Of a stretch of 64,000 nt of DNA, positions 16,926 to 25,748 are shown one piece after another (the stretch's first letter is position 1; each line of letters opens with the position of its first letter). Source of the stretch: Salinicoccus sp. Bachu38 (GTDB taxonomy: Bacteria > Bacillota > Bacilli > Staphylococcales > Salinicoccaceae); assembly GCF_038561955.2 (NCBI RefSeq), contig NZ_CP138333.2:1116001-1180000 (forward strand). The letters run 5' to 3'. Both the position numbers and the translations under genes were made by a program. Under the pieces are notes generated by a model that was not told where the DNA came from, did no database searches, and saw only the letters and a list, made by a program, of their open reading frames with translations.

Positions 16926-18332
16926 ATGCAGATCACACGTTTTACCCGGCCGAGCCAGAAGACGGTCTTGATTGCGACATTGATGATGGGGTCGTTCCTT
17001 GTGCTCCTCAACCAGATGTTGCTTGTCACAGCGGTGCCGCCGATCATGGAGGCATTCAACATTCCATTCAGTACGGCGCAATGGCTGACGACAGGCTTCT
17101 TCCTCGTCAACGGCATCATGATTCCGGTATCGGCATTCCTGATCAATAAATTCACGTCTAGATCCCTGTATCTGACGGGCATGACGATATTCATTGCAGG
17201 GACGATCCTTGCAGCGGTCGCCCCCCTGTATTCGGTGCTGCTGGCAGGGAGGATACTGCAGGGGGTTGCAGCAGGCATCATGATGCCGCTGACACAGGTC
17301 ATACTGCTCACGCAGTTCCCGATTGAACAGCGCGGCAAGGCGATGGGCTATTTCGGACTCGTCATCGGGCTTGCCCCGGCAATCGGCCCGCCGCTCGCAG
17401 GATACATCGTCGGCATCTGGCCATGGCGGTCGCTGTTCTTCATCGTGCTGCCGCTCGTGCTCGCTAACCTGCTGCTTGCGTACCTTTCGATGAAGAATGT
17501 GACCCATCAGACCAATCCGAAGGTCGATATCCCCTCTATCGTACTGTCCACGCTCGGATTCGGCGGACTGCTGTATGGCTTCTCCGTCGCAGGCGTGAGG
17601 GGATGGGCGGATCCGCTCGTGCTGTTCTCGGTCATCGGCGGACTGGGACTTGTAGTGGTGTTCACGAAACGCCAGCTCAAACTGCCGCAGCCGATACTGG
17701 AAATGACCGTCTTCAAGAACCGCTATTTCCTCATGAGTTCACTGATCGGCGTCATCGTCTTCACCTCCATGGTCAGTGCAAACAACATCCTGCCGGTTCT
17801 GATGCAGGACATGCTCGGCTACACCCCGTTCGAATCGGGGCTGGCCCTGCTGCCCGGTGCACTGCTCATGGGGGCGACGATGCCCGTTGCAGGCATACTG
17901 TTCGACAAGTTCGGTATCCGGATTCTGACATTCACAGGCCTCGGCCTGATACTTGCGACTTCGATAATGCTGTCTTTCCTGGCCGAGGAGACGACATTCA
18001 CCTATCTGGCGATCGTCTATACATTCCGTCTGCTCGGGACAGGGCTGACAATGATGCCTCTGACGACCTTCGCGATGAATGCCCTGCATGATTCGAAGAT
18101 CCCCCATGGCACCGCCATGAACAACACGATGCGGCAGATCGGCAGTTCACTGTTTACAGCCGTAATGGTCACCGTAATGACGGGCGTGGCACTGAACCTT
18201 TCTGCGGGAACGCCGTCACTCGGCGATGAAATCGCCGGGGTAAATGTATCATTCATCTTCTCGGCCGTCATGGCCGCTGCAGGCCTTATGATGACCTTCT
18301 TCTTAAAGGAGCAGGCCCACCGTCAGCAGTAG
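16926..18332 (+). CDS. DHA2-family multidrug efflux MFS transporter
   Basis: This 468-residue polytopic protein is of the EmrB/QacA (DHA2, 14-helix) class. It starts in a membrane helix with LLNQMLLVTAVPPIMEAFNI, then the family pattern QWLTTGFFLVNGIMIPVSAFL, motif A-like INKFTSRSLYLTG, and motif C LVIGLAPAIGPPLAGYIV. Such pumps expel lipophilic drugs or cations using the proton gradient. It resembles LmrB/Mdr-type proteins of Bacilli. RBS GGAAG lies shortly upstream. It is not in an evident operon with sbcC, from which it is separated by 35 bases, although read-through is possible. No regulator gene is adjacent. Confidence 0.9.
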   Translation: MQITRFTRPSQKTVLIATLMMGSFLVLLNQMLLVTAVPPIMEAFNIPFSTAQWLTTGFFLVNGIMIPVSAFLINKFTSRSLYLTGMTIFIAGTILAAVAPLYSVLLAGRILQGVAAGIMMPLTQVILLTQFPIEQRGKAMGYFGLVIGLAPAIGPPLAGYIVGIWPWRSLFFIVLPLVLANLLLAYLSMKNVTHQTNPKVDIPSIVLSTLGFGGLLYGFSVAGVRGWADPLVLFSVIGGLGLVVVFTKRQLKLPQPILEMTVFKNRYFLMSSLIGVIVFTSMVSANNILPVLMQDMLGYTPFESGLALLPGALLMGATMPVAGILFDKFGIRILTFTGLGLILATSIMLSFLAEETTFTYLAIVYTFRLLGTGLTMMPLTTFAMNALHDSKIPHGTAMNNTMRQIGSSLFTAVMVTVMTGVALNLSAGTPSLGDEIAGVNVSFIFSAVMAAAGLMMTFFLKEQAHRQQ

Positions 18333-18351
18333 GGCAGAAGGCATAATGCAC

Positions 18352-18390
18352 AGAAAAGGGAGAATTCCATTGAAGAATTCTCCCTTTTCT
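18352..18390 (+). terminator. terminator after the DHA2 pump
   Basis: A perfect 16-bp inverted repeat (18352-18367 with 18375-18390) with flanking A and T runs is suited to termination. Confidence 0.85.
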
Positions 18391-18503
18391 GTTGGCGTTT
18401 GCAGAATATGCCATATTCTTTTCACAAAATCCTGCTTTTTTAAGGTTGCCCGGGGGTTTTTATTTGATATAGTTGGAATTATATATAAATCGGAGGGTTA
18501 TTG

Positions 18504-19115
18504 ATGCGGAAGTCTATTTTTATTGTATTTATTTTAACGCTGGTATTATCAGCCTGCAGTACCTCCGGTGTCGAAACGATGTCACGATATGGCAATACGC
18601 TCGATGATTTTGAAGTGACGGACCACAATGGGGAGACGTTTACGAAGGCGGACATGGAAGGCAAGGTCTGGCTACTCGATTTCATCTTCACCAATTGTGC
18701 GACGGTATGTCCCCCGATGACGGCAAATATGACGGAAGTGGTCACAGAGCTTGAAGCGCGGGGCATCGAGAATTACGGTGTCGTCAGCTTCTCCGTCGAT
18801 CCCGAGACGGATTCTCCGGAAGTGCTTACGGACTACATTCAGTATTATAATGTCCCCGAAGGGACGGACTGGCACCTGGTGACCGGATACGACTATGATT
18901 TCATCAGGAACTTTGCCGAAAACAATTTCAAGACCATCGTGGCACCACCTCCTGAAGGCAGCAACCAGGTGACGCATGGCATCAGTTTCTACCTGATCGA
19001 CCAGCAGGGCAAGATCATCAAGGACTATCCGGGTGTAGATACCGGAGATACGGAATTCCCGCTTGATGAAATCGTCTCCGATGTGGAAACGCTGGCAGAG
19101 GAAGGGCCTCAATAG
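18504..19115 (+). CDS. SCO1/SenC family copper chaperone lipoprotein
   Basis: This 203-residue extracytoplasmic lipoprotein delivers copper to the CuA site of cytochrome c oxidase. The signal peptide ends LVLSAC with lipidated Cys18. The thioredoxin-like domain carries the copper-binding Cys65-x3-Cys69 (NCATVC) and the third ligand His158 (VTHGIS). The start is ATG 18504, 7 bases from GGAGG; the TTG just before it is not used. It may relate functionally to ccdA, since reduced SCO cysteines need a thiol supply, but that is inference. It has its own terminator. Confidence 0.95.
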   Translation: MRKSIFIVFILTLVLSACSTSGVETMSRYGNTLDDFEVTDHNGETFTKADMEGKVWLLDFIFTNCATVCPPMTANMTEVVTELEARGIENYGVVSFSVDPETDSPEVLTDYIQYYNVPEGTDWHLVTGYDYDFIRNFAENNFKTIVAPPPEGSNQVTHGISFYLIDQQGKIIKDYPGVDTGDTEFPLDEIVSDVETLAEEGPQ

Positions 19116-19118
19116 ATG

Positions 19119-19143
19119 CAGAACCGCAAGGTTCTGTTTTTTT
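19119..19143 (+). terminator. terminator after the SCO gene
   Basis: A 7-bp stem (CAGAACC/GGTTCTG) with a GCAA tetraloop is followed by seven T. Confidence 0.85.
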
Positions 19144-19205
19144 GTTCCATGAAGAGGGGAATATGATAGTATGAAATGACAATGCATGCAAAAGAGGGCT
19201 GAATC

Positions 19206-20093
19206 ATGAGTAATAGATATAAGAAGGCACAGATTGCTACAATGATCGGCATTGCCGTGAACCTGCTCCTGGCAGTATTGAAGGCGGTGGGCGGCATACT
19301 CGGCAACAGCCGGGCGCTCGTCGCCGATGCCGCCCATTCGGCATCGGATGTGGTGAGTTCCATTGCCGTCCTCGTCGGCATCCGGGCAGCACAGAAGCCG
19401 CCGGACAGCGAGCACCCATATGGACATGGGAAATCCGAGAACGTGGCGACTCTGATTGTGGCCATCCTGCTTGTCGTCGTCGGCTTTGAAATCATCTATA
19501 ACGCAATCGTTTCACTGATGGAAGGTACTGCACAGAACTATACGACGATGATTGCACTCTATATCATCATATTCTCCATCGTCGTGAAGGAAGTGCTTTT
19601 CCAGTACAAATACAGGTTGGGTACGAAAATCAAGAGCCCTGCGCTCATCGCCGATGCCTGGCACCACCGCTCGGATGCCATATCCTCCGTCGTCGCTCTG
19701 GTGGGCATCGGTCTGTCCATCATCGGCACGGCCTACGGCATCCCTTATCTCGGCTATCTGGACCCGGCCGCCAGTGCCATCATCGCACTGATCATCATGT
19801 ATATGGGGTTCCAGCTCGCGAAAGATGCAGTCAGCATGACGCTTGAAGTCGTCCTGAATGAGGATGAGACGCGTGAGATGCGGAAGACGGTCGTCGAAAT
19901 CGACAAGGTCAGGCAGATCGACCGGCTGATTGCACGGTCGCACGGGTCGTATGTCATCATCGACATCAAGATCAGCGTCGATGCGGACATCACCGTCGAA
20001 GAAGGGCATCACGTTGCAAGAATCGTCAAACAGACATTGCTCAAAAATCACGAAGAGGTGAAAGATGTGAATGTTCACGTCAATCCATACTGA
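19206..20093 (+). CDS. cation diffusion facilitator (CDF) metal exporter
   Basis: This 295-residue membrane protein exports divalent metal ions. Six helices are followed by a cytosolic beta-alpha-beta domain (about 210-295). The metal-site motifs are AAHSASD on helix 2 and WHHRSDAIS on helix 5, and the loop HPYGHGKSE is present. The HxxxD pairing is seen in zinc/iron and manganese (MneP-like) exporters; the metal cannot be told from sequence. AGAGGG precedes the ATG. The nucleoside hydrolase gene follows after 18 bases, so some co-transcription is likely. Confidence 0.93.
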   Translation: MSNRYKKAQIATMIGIAVNLLLAVLKAVGGILGNSRALVADAAHSASDVVSSIAVLVGIRAAQKPPDSEHPYGHGKSENVATLIVAILLVVVGFEIIYNAIVSLMEGTAQNYTTMIALYIIIFSIVVKEVLFQYKYRLGTKIKSPALIADAWHHRSDAISSVVALVGIGLSIIGTAYGIPYLGYLDPAASAIIALIIMYMGFQLAKDAVSMTLEVVLNEDETREMRKTVVEIDKVRQIDRLIARSHGSYVIIDIKISVDADITVEEGHHVARIVKQTLLKNHEEVKDVNVHVNPY

Positions 20094-20111
20094 TGACAGG
20101 AGATGTAGAAA

Positions 20112-21068
20112 ATGACAGCAAGGAAAGTAATTCTGGATTGTGACCCGGGACATGATGACGCAATATCCATCATCATCGCCGCTTCAAAAGAGAGTGACCT
20201 CGAAATCCTCGGCATCACGACAGTTGCCGGTAATGTGGAAGTGGAGAAGAATACGATCAATGCGCTGAAGGTGAAGGACCTGCTCGCACTCGACGTTCCG
20301 GTCGTGCAGGGCGCCTCCCGGCCACTTGTGAAGACCAGCGAGATCGCGACTGAAATCCACGGGGAGTCCGGCATGGATGGCCCCGAACTGCCGGATCCTG
20401 TAAGCATTAAGTCCGAAGGGCATGCGGTGGATTTCATCATCGAACAGGTGATGCAGTCTGAAGAGAAGGTGACACTGGTGCCGACCGGGCCGTTGACGAA
20501 CATCGCCATGGCACTCGTCAAGGCGCCCGAAATAAAGGACAATATCGAAGAGATCGTCCTGATGGGCGGCGGCACCTTCGGCAACTGGACGCCCGCTGCC
20601 GAGTTCAATATATATGTGGATGCGGAAGCGGCAAAAGTAGTCTATGAGAGCGGCATACCGATCACGATGTTCGGACTCGATGCGACGCATGAAGTGATTG
20701 CAACGGATGACATCCAGAAGCGGATATCGAAGATCGATAATAAAGTGGCGGACTTCGTCTCCGAACTGCTCGTATTCTTCGGCGATATGTATCAGGAGCA
20801 CTTCGGCATGACGGGCGGACCAATCCATGATGCATGCACGACGATGTATCTGCTGAAACCGGAACTGTTCGGCTTCAGGCACGTCCATGTGGCGATCGAG
20901 ACAAAAGGCGAATTCACATACGGGGAGACCGCAGTGGATCTGCTCGGTGTCACGGGACGGATTCCGAATACCCGTTTCGCCCATGAGGTGGACCAGGAGG
21001 CATTCTGGAATCTGTTCGAAGAAATTCTCGAATCATACGGCGGGGTGGAAGCGTATGAAGAAGCCTAG
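20112..21068 (+). CDS. inosine/uridine-preferring nucleoside hydrolase
   Basis: This 318-residue enzyme hydrolyses ribonucleosides to base plus ribose. The calcium-binding Asp cluster is plain at the N-terminus (DCDPGHDDAISI) and the family motif LVPTGPLTNIAMAL is present, with a later GLDATHEV and GPIHDACTTMYL containing the catalytic-region His/Asp. The end overlaps the ribokinase gene by 14 bases. The pair forms a clear salvage route: nucleoside to ribose to ribose 5-phosphate, which feeds the pentose phosphate pathway where transketolase acts. Confidence 0.94.
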   Translation: MTARKVILDCDPGHDDAISIIIAASKESDLEILGITTVAGNVEVEKNTINALKVKDLLALDVPVVQGASRPLVKTSEIATEIHGESGMDGPELPDPVSIKSEGHAVDFIIEQVMQSEEKVTLVPTGPLTNIAMALVKAPEIKDNIEEIVLMGGGTFGNWTPAAEFNIYVDAEAAKVVYESGIPITMFGLDATHEVIATDDIQKRISKIDNKVADFVSELLVFFGDMYQEHFGMTGGPIHDACTTMYLLKPELFGFRHVHVAIETKGEFTYGETAVDLLGVTGRIPNTRFAHEVDQEAFWNLFEEILESYGGVEAYEEA

Positions 21069-21924
21069 GATCACAGTCATCGGCAGCATCAACATGGATC
21101 TGGTGACCGTTGCAGAAAATATGCCCGAGCAGGGCGAGACCATATCAGGCGACAGCTTCAAGACCCTGCCCGGCGGCAAGGGCGCCAACCAGGCCGTCGC
21201 GGCTGCCAGGCTCGGTGCAGAAGTACATATGATCGGCAAGGTGGGGGATGACCCATTCGGTAGAGCCCTCCTTGAGAATTTCAAAACACAGGGTGTGAAT
21301 ACGGACCCCATAGAGACGGAAGCAGGCACCTCCTCCGGGCTCGCCAACATCATCGTCTCCAACCATGACAACCGGATCATCATCATCGCCGGTGCCAATG
21401 GCGAAGTGAATCCGGATTATGTGAATGGGTTCAAAAAACAGATTGGGGCAAGCGATTACGTCCTCATCCAGTTCGAAATTCCGAAACGGACCATCGAACA
21501 CATCCTCGATCTCTGCGAGACGCTCGGCGTGCCCGTCATCATCAATCCCGCGCCCGCCATGCAGCTCGATGATGTCCATTGGGAGAAGGCCGCATACATC
21601 ACGCCGAATGACAATGAAGCGGAGAAGCTGTTCGCGTACGATACCGATGGCCTGCCGAAATTCCATGAGAGACTGATCATCACAAACGGTGCCAAAGGTG
21701 CCTCCTTCTTCAGGGAGGACAGGATGATCACCGTGCCGACAGAGAAGGTTGAAGTCACCGACACCACAGGTGCCGGCGACACATTCAATGGTGCACTCGC
21801 CGTTGCACTCGCTGAAGGAAAGGCGCTTGAAGAAGCGGTTGCATTCGCCAATAAAGCCGCGTCGCTCTCCGTACAGAAGCTCGGCGCCCAGAGCGGGATG
21901 CCGAAGCGGGAAGAGATGGAGTAG
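21055..21924 (+). CDS. rbsK: ribokinase
   Basis: This 289-residue PfkB-family sugar kinase phosphorylates ribose at O5. It has the N-terminal GSINMDLV and GGKGANQAVAAARLG (sugar-binding motif 1), and the C-terminal catalytic motif DTTGAGDTFNGAL with the base Asp. The start is ATG 21055 inside the end of the hydrolase gene. It likely acts on ribose released by the neighbouring nucleoside hydrolase. A strong terminator follows. Confidence 0.95.
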   Translation: MKKPRITVIGSINMDLVTVAENMPEQGETISGDSFKTLPGGKGANQAVAAARLGAEVHMIGKVGDDPFGRALLENFKTQGVNTDPIETEAGTSSGLANIIVSNHDNRIIIIAGANGEVNPDYVNGFKKQIGASDYVLIQFEIPKRTIEHILDLCETLGVPVIINPAPAMQLDDVHWEKAAYITPNDNEAEKLFAYDTDGLPKFHERLIITNGAKGASFFREDRMITVPTEKVEVTDTTGAGDTFNGALAVALAEGKALEEAVAFANKAASLSVQKLGAQSGMPKREEME

Positions 21925-21971
21925 CTACCTGATGTCATCAATACACCTGTAATTCCATTCCAATCCAAGCC

Positions 21972-22013
21972 CCTCCCCAAAGTTGAACCGAATCGACTTT
22001 GGGGAGGTTTTTT
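21972..22013 (+). terminator. terminator after rbsK
   Basis: A 12-bp stem (21972-21983 with 21996-22007) is followed by six T. The next 220 bases to the MFS gene hold an AGGAGGTGAG without a convincing ORF and a small GCAAGCC/GGCTT hairpin near 22178, nothing else recognisable. Confidence 0.9.
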
Positions 22014-22239
22014 ATGTGCATATAATATTTATTCAGAAAGAAAACTCGAAATCGTAGCGGTATATATACCTGAAGCAGGAGGTGAGTAATAGGTATATTG
22101 GAATTTCGGGCAGACTGTTCTAAACTATATGAAAACCATAAATTATCTGGTTATAACCTAAACAGACAATTGGATTGCAAGCCTAGCTGGCTTTCAGTTG
22201 CACTACATACTTTATAATTTCAATGGAAGTGAATCTGAT

Positions 22240-23487
22240 ATGAAAAATAAAAATAATTTCTATTATGGATGGGTGATTGTGGCGGTATGCGGACTGGCCG
22301 TCTTCTTCTCGGGACCGGGTCAGACCTACTCCAATGCTGCCTTCATTGATGAATATATAAAAGAGTTCGGGTGGAGCCGTACGGAAGTGTCGAGCCTCTA
22401 TTCATTTGCCACATTGATTGCCGGATTCGTCATGATCGGGGTGGGCAACTTCATCGACCGGTTCGGTCAGAAGAAGATGATGCTCATTGCGGCAATCGTA
22501 CTCGCTTTGGCCACATTCTTCAACAGTTTTGTGCAGAATATGTTCATGCTGGCCATCGGCTTCTTCTTCATCCGCCTTTTCGGACAGGGCAGCATGACAC
22601 TGATTCCGAATACGCTTGTCCCCCAATGGTTCATCCGCAAAAGGGGATTGGCATTCAGCCTGATGATGCTTGGGAGCTTCTCCAGTGCGATGCTGTTCCC
22701 GATCATCAATGTCTGGCTCATATCGGAATGGGGGTGGCGTTTTGCATGGCAGTTCTGGGGCTTTGCGCTGCTCTTGGCCTTTGTTCCGATCGCCTGGATA
22801 TTCATCCGGAATTCACCGGAGGAAATGGGGCTGTCACCGGATGGCCTGCATCAGAAGACAAATGACGATGAAGAAAATGAAGGAGGCGACATTTTCGTTC
22901 TTGAAGACAGCTGGACCCTAAAGGAAGCGAGCCGCACCCTGTCCTTCTGGACACTGCTCATATGCGTCGGCATACCGTCGATGGTCAATACGGGCATCAC
23001 CTTCCACATCGTCTCCATCTTCAAGGAGAATGGGCTCGAAATGGGCGCTTCCGCGATGGTTCTGAGTCTGATGGCCATGGTCGGCATTCCGATGTCCTTC
23101 GTTTCCGGGCTCATTACCGACAGGATCAGGACCAACTATATCCTGGTTATGATATTCGTCATTGAAATCATCCTCCTGCTTTTCCTAAACAACGTGACCA
23201 CCTATGCGCTCGCCATACTCTTCGGTGTCATATGGGGAATGTCGAACGGACTCGAACGGATCGGGACGAATGTTGTCTGGTCGAACTATTTTGGCAGGCG
23301 CTACGTCGGAAGCATCAACGGCGTCGGTTCTACAATGGTCGTCATCGGTTCCTCACTCGGCCCATTGCCGTTCGGTCTCGGATACGATATTTTCGACAGC
23401 TATACATTTATACTCACGCTGATGGTCGTCTTCCCCGTCATCGGCATCATCAGCGCAATGCTGTCGAAAAAACCGCAGAGAACCTGA
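22240..23487 (+). CDS. MFS carrier of the oxalate/formate antiporter-like group
   Basis: This 415-residue, twelve-helix transporter begins with FYYGWVIVAVCGLAVFFSGPGQTYSNAAFI, the typical start of the OFA/monocarboxylate-like MFS group. It has a motif A-like GNFIDRFGQKKM, VPQWFIRKRGLAFS in helix 4-5, and a charged central loop of about 35 residues. The group carries mono- or dicarboxylates and related anions; the substrate here is unknown. The start is taken as ATG 22240, about 9 bases after GGAAGTGA, although an in-frame ATG exists at 22198. It borders the AT-rich island on its GC-normal side. Confidence 0.88.
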   Translation: MKNKNNFYYGWVIVAVCGLAVFFSGPGQTYSNAAFIDEYIKEFGWSRTEVSSLYSFATLIAGFVMIGVGNFIDRFGQKKMMLIAAIVLALATFFNSFVQNMFMLAIGFFFIRLFGQGSMTLIPNTLVPQWFIRKRGLAFSLMMLGSFSSAMLFPIINVWLISEWGWRFAWQFWGFALLLAFVPIAWIFIRNSPEEMGLSPDGLHQKTNDDEENEGGDIFVLEDSWTLKEASRTLSFWTLLICVGIPSMVNTGITFHIVSIFKENGLEMGASAMVLSLMAMVGIPMSFVSGLITDRIRTNYILVMIFVIEIILLLFLNNVTTYALAILFGVIWGMSNGLERIGTNVVWSNYFGRRYVGSINGVGSTMVVIGSSLGPLPFGLGYDIFDSYTFILTLMVVFPVIGIISAMLSKKPQRT

Positions 23488-23538
23488 CAACTATTATGTG
23501 GCGTGACATGTTAAAGTGGAGAGAAATGGAAATAATAA

Positions 23539-23572
23539 AAGAACTGGCTTAATTTCATTAAGGCCAGTTCTT
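23539..23572. terminator. terminator between the MFS gene and the island
   Basis: An inverted repeat AAGAACTGGC / GCCAGTTCTT with a partly paired interior lies between two convergent genes and can act in both directions. Confidence 0.75.
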
Positions 23573-23633
23573 CTAGATAATTTTTTACTATTCAACTGAA
23601 CAATCGAAAGTAACATCAACCATTGTTATATTA

Positions 23634-24509
23634 TTATAAATTGTTGTCTTTTGTTAGACCGAATCTTTCATTTAAAAGTTTCATCTCCTCTATATTCTTA
23701 AATATTGTTGGTCCTTCTTGTGTGGTTAATAAATAGTTTATTATATCTATTATGAATATTGTCCCTATGTGAGAATTAGAAAAAGAAAGTGAATCTACGT
23801 ACGTAGCTAATAAAGTATGAGCATTTTTACTAATATTAGTAAAATGATTATTTGTGATTGCTATCTGTTTGACATTTCTTTCTTTAACATAGTTACTAAA
23901 GTCTTCCATTCTTTTTGAAATTGATGGTATAGAAATAAATATAACCAAATCTTCTTCGCTCAAGCCTCTTATATAATCAAGTGCTTCTATAGTTTCTCCG
24001 TTTATAAGAATTGACTTTGAAAAAATTTCATTGATATGACCGTTTAGAATTTCTGCTGGACCATAGGAATTTTTTCTTGCAAGGATTAATATTTTATTTG
24101 CATTTAATATATCATTTTTAAAATTTATAAATGTTTCAAGATTATTATTATACATAATACTATTTAAATTTCTAATTTCGCTATTATAAACATTCCGTAT
24201 TTCGTCATTTATTTCAAGAAAGTCACCTTCAACATTATTGGGTTCTGTTTCTTTTCCAGTTGTAAAAGATAAAGACAACCTATTTTTTGCCATTTTTTGT
24301 ATTTCTTTTTGTAACTCTGGGAAGCCAGTAAATCCAAGATCTTGAGAATATCTTACTACTACTGATTCACTAACGTTTGCCTCTATTGATACCTTCCTAG
24401 CAGTTGTGAATGCTGCTTCTAACCAATTGTCAAGGATATAGTAAGCAACCCTCTTTTTCGCCTCGCTCACTTCGTTTATTGAATTTTGAATTTTTTCAAA
24501 AAGTGTCAT
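23634..24509 (-). CDS. RpiR/MurR-family transcriptional regulator
   Basis: This 291-residue regulator has an N-terminal HTH of the RpiR type (about 1-77), with the telltale segment ANVSESVVVRYSQDLGFTGFPELQKEI, followed by a SIS-like ligand-binding domain (about 105-250). RpiR regulators usually sense phosphosugars or amino-sugar phosphates, but in this locus the ligand may differ. The gene lies 54 bases downstream of the opine-dehydrogenase-family gene on the same strand, so they are probably one transcript. It is very AT-rich, unlike the flanking genes. It is the obvious candidate to bind the 10-bp inverted repeat in the divergent promoter region at 25645-25677. Confidence 0.88.
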   Translation of the reverse strand: MTLFEKIQNSINEVSEAKKRVAYYILDNWLEAAFTTARKVSIEANVSESVVVRYSQDLGFTGFPELQKEIQKMAKNRLSLSFTTGKETEPNNVEGDFLEINDEIRNVYNSEIRNLNSIMYNNNLETFINFKNDILNANKILILARKNSYGPAEILNGHINEIFSKSILINGETIEALDYIRGLSEEDLVIFISIPSISKRMEDFSNYVKERNVKQIAITNNHFTNISKNAHTLLATYVDSLSFSNSHIGTIFIIDIINYLLTTQEGPTIFKNIEEMKLLNERFGLTKDNNL

Positions 24510-24563
24510 GGTTATCTCCCGTCAAATTCTTGATATAGTCACTAATTAAAGTTTTAACATAAC

Positions 24564-25601
24564 TTAATCGATATACATAGACAAATCCTTTAAGTTTCTT
24601 CCTTCATTATAAAAATCTTTGTTATATATGTCAGAAGCAAACTTTATTAAGGAATTTATTATGGGAACCTCTATCTTTTTTTCTTTAGCAAGGTGAGAGA
24701 TTGGAACTAAACTCATTGGTACATCTTCGAGTACATATCTAGTCATTACTGTAGAAGGAGCTGTAATTGAAGAATAACTTTTATTTTTTTGTAAACTATC
24801 ATATAGATTTGAACTCTTAACACCATATTTAGTATTTAGCCACTCTAGAGCGTTTGGAACCTCTAGGTTATATGCTTTAGCTACTTTTATCCTTTCTTGA
24901 TCAATCTTTTCTATATAAGTTGAAATTAATGGGGTAATACCATCTAAGTAAAATTTAAATTCTTCTTTGTTTTCTATTCTGTTAATGTTGAAAATTAAAG
25001 GAGCGGGATGAAAGACAGCACCCATATTATTCAAACTTGTTTCCAGTATGTTTTCGAAAGGTTTAAAATAAGGGATTGCTTGATTTAAAGAACTAGTTAC
25101 TTCGACTGATTTATCTGAAGGGATTGTAGCTAGTCCTACATAGTTTTTCTTGCCGTAAACTTTAACTTTAGTACCATTTATTTTCCTACAAGAGAATAGT
25201 AATGTCTCAGTTTCCCCTATAATATTATTTTTATTGAACTTATTAAAAATATTTTTAAATATTATAGCACCACCAGTTCTCCCTGGATGTAAAATAACTA
25301 TTTGCTTCTTCTTAATAATACTAGCCAATTCATAAGCCAAAGTTTCATGAATAAATGCAGGTGTGACAACAAAGATAAAGTCAGCATACTGGATTGACTC
25401 ATTTAGATTATCTGTTATCACGTCTAATTGCACAGAGTAATTCTCTTTGTCTTCATTGAATTCTATCTTATTATTGTTTGTTTGAATGGGTTCAATGATT
25501 TCAGTGAATTTATCAAATAAGTTAACGTTATAACCCTGTTTAGATAAAAATGCTGCAAAAGCTAGTCCTCCGTTACCTGCTCCAATAATTGTAAACCTCA
25601 T
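24564..25601 (-). CDS. NAD(P)-dependent opine (octopine/nopaline) dehydrogenase-family enzyme
   Basis: This 345-residue protein opens with a Rossmann motif (RFTIIGAGNGGLAFA, Gly7-Gly12) and has the family's second-domain hallmark NNMGAVFHPAPLIFN with His198, the region that holds the catalytic His and substrate contacts in opine dehydrogenases. HPGRTGGA in the middle also fits. These enzymes reversibly join or split an amino acid and a keto acid through a secondary amine. RBS AAGGGGGG is well placed. It is divergent from an SbnB-like dehydrogenase and a GltS-like carrier and shares their AT-rich composition. Substrate is unknown; synthesis and breakdown are both possible. It is not the staphylopine synthase CntM locus, since no cntK/cntL-like genes are present. 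Confidence 0.85.
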   Translation of the reverse strand: MRFTIIGAGNGGLAFAAFLSKQGYNVNLFDKFTEIIEPIQTNNNKIEFNEDKENYSVQLDVITDNLNESIQYADFIFVVTPAFIHETLAYELASIIKKKQIVILHPGRTGGAIIFKNIFNKFNKNNIIGETETLLFSCRKINGTKVKVYGKKNYVGLATIPSDKSVEVTSSLNQAIPYFKPFENILETSLNNMGAVFHPAPLIFNINRIENKEEFKFYLDGITPLISTYIEKIDQERIKVAKAYNLEVPNALEWLNTKYGVKSSNLYDSLQKNKSYSSITAPSTVMTRYVLEDVPMSLVPISHLAKEKKIEVPIINSLIKFASDIYNKDFYNEGRNLKDLSMYID

Positions 25602-25644
25602 ATAAAATCCCCCTTTGGTTGTTAATTAGCACAAGAGTACATTA

Positions 25645-25677
25645 ATTTATCTAACTATTCAATATTTTTAGATAAAT
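25645..25677. promoter_or_regulatory. candidate operator in the divergent opine-type promoter region
   Basis: ATTTATCTAA (25645-25654) and TTAGATAAAT (25668-25677) are perfect inverted 10-bp copies with a 13-bp spacer. The repeat lies between the divergent genes, just upstream of the plus-strand -35 and over the likely minus-strand promoter, a natural site for the RpiR-type regulator. Confidence 0.6.
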
Positions 25678-25690
25678 AAAAGAATAAATG

Positions 25691-25719
25691 TTGCTTAGCA
25701 AGAAATATTGTGGTAAATT
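25691..25719 (+). promoter_or_regulatory. promoter of the SbnB-like / GltS-like unit
   Basis: TTGCTT (25691-25696) and TAAATT (25714-25719) are separated by 17 bases and lie 30 bases before the start codon. Confidence 0.55.
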
Positions 25720-25748
25720 GATTTTAATAAAGAAAAGGGGGATGCAAT

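Noticed and set aside
24564-25601. Staphylopine synthase (cntM) as identity of the opine-dehydrogenase-family gene
   Set aside because: Neither a histidine racemase (cntK) nor a nicotianamine-like synthase (cntL) nor the cnt ABC genes are nearby, and the neighbours are different.
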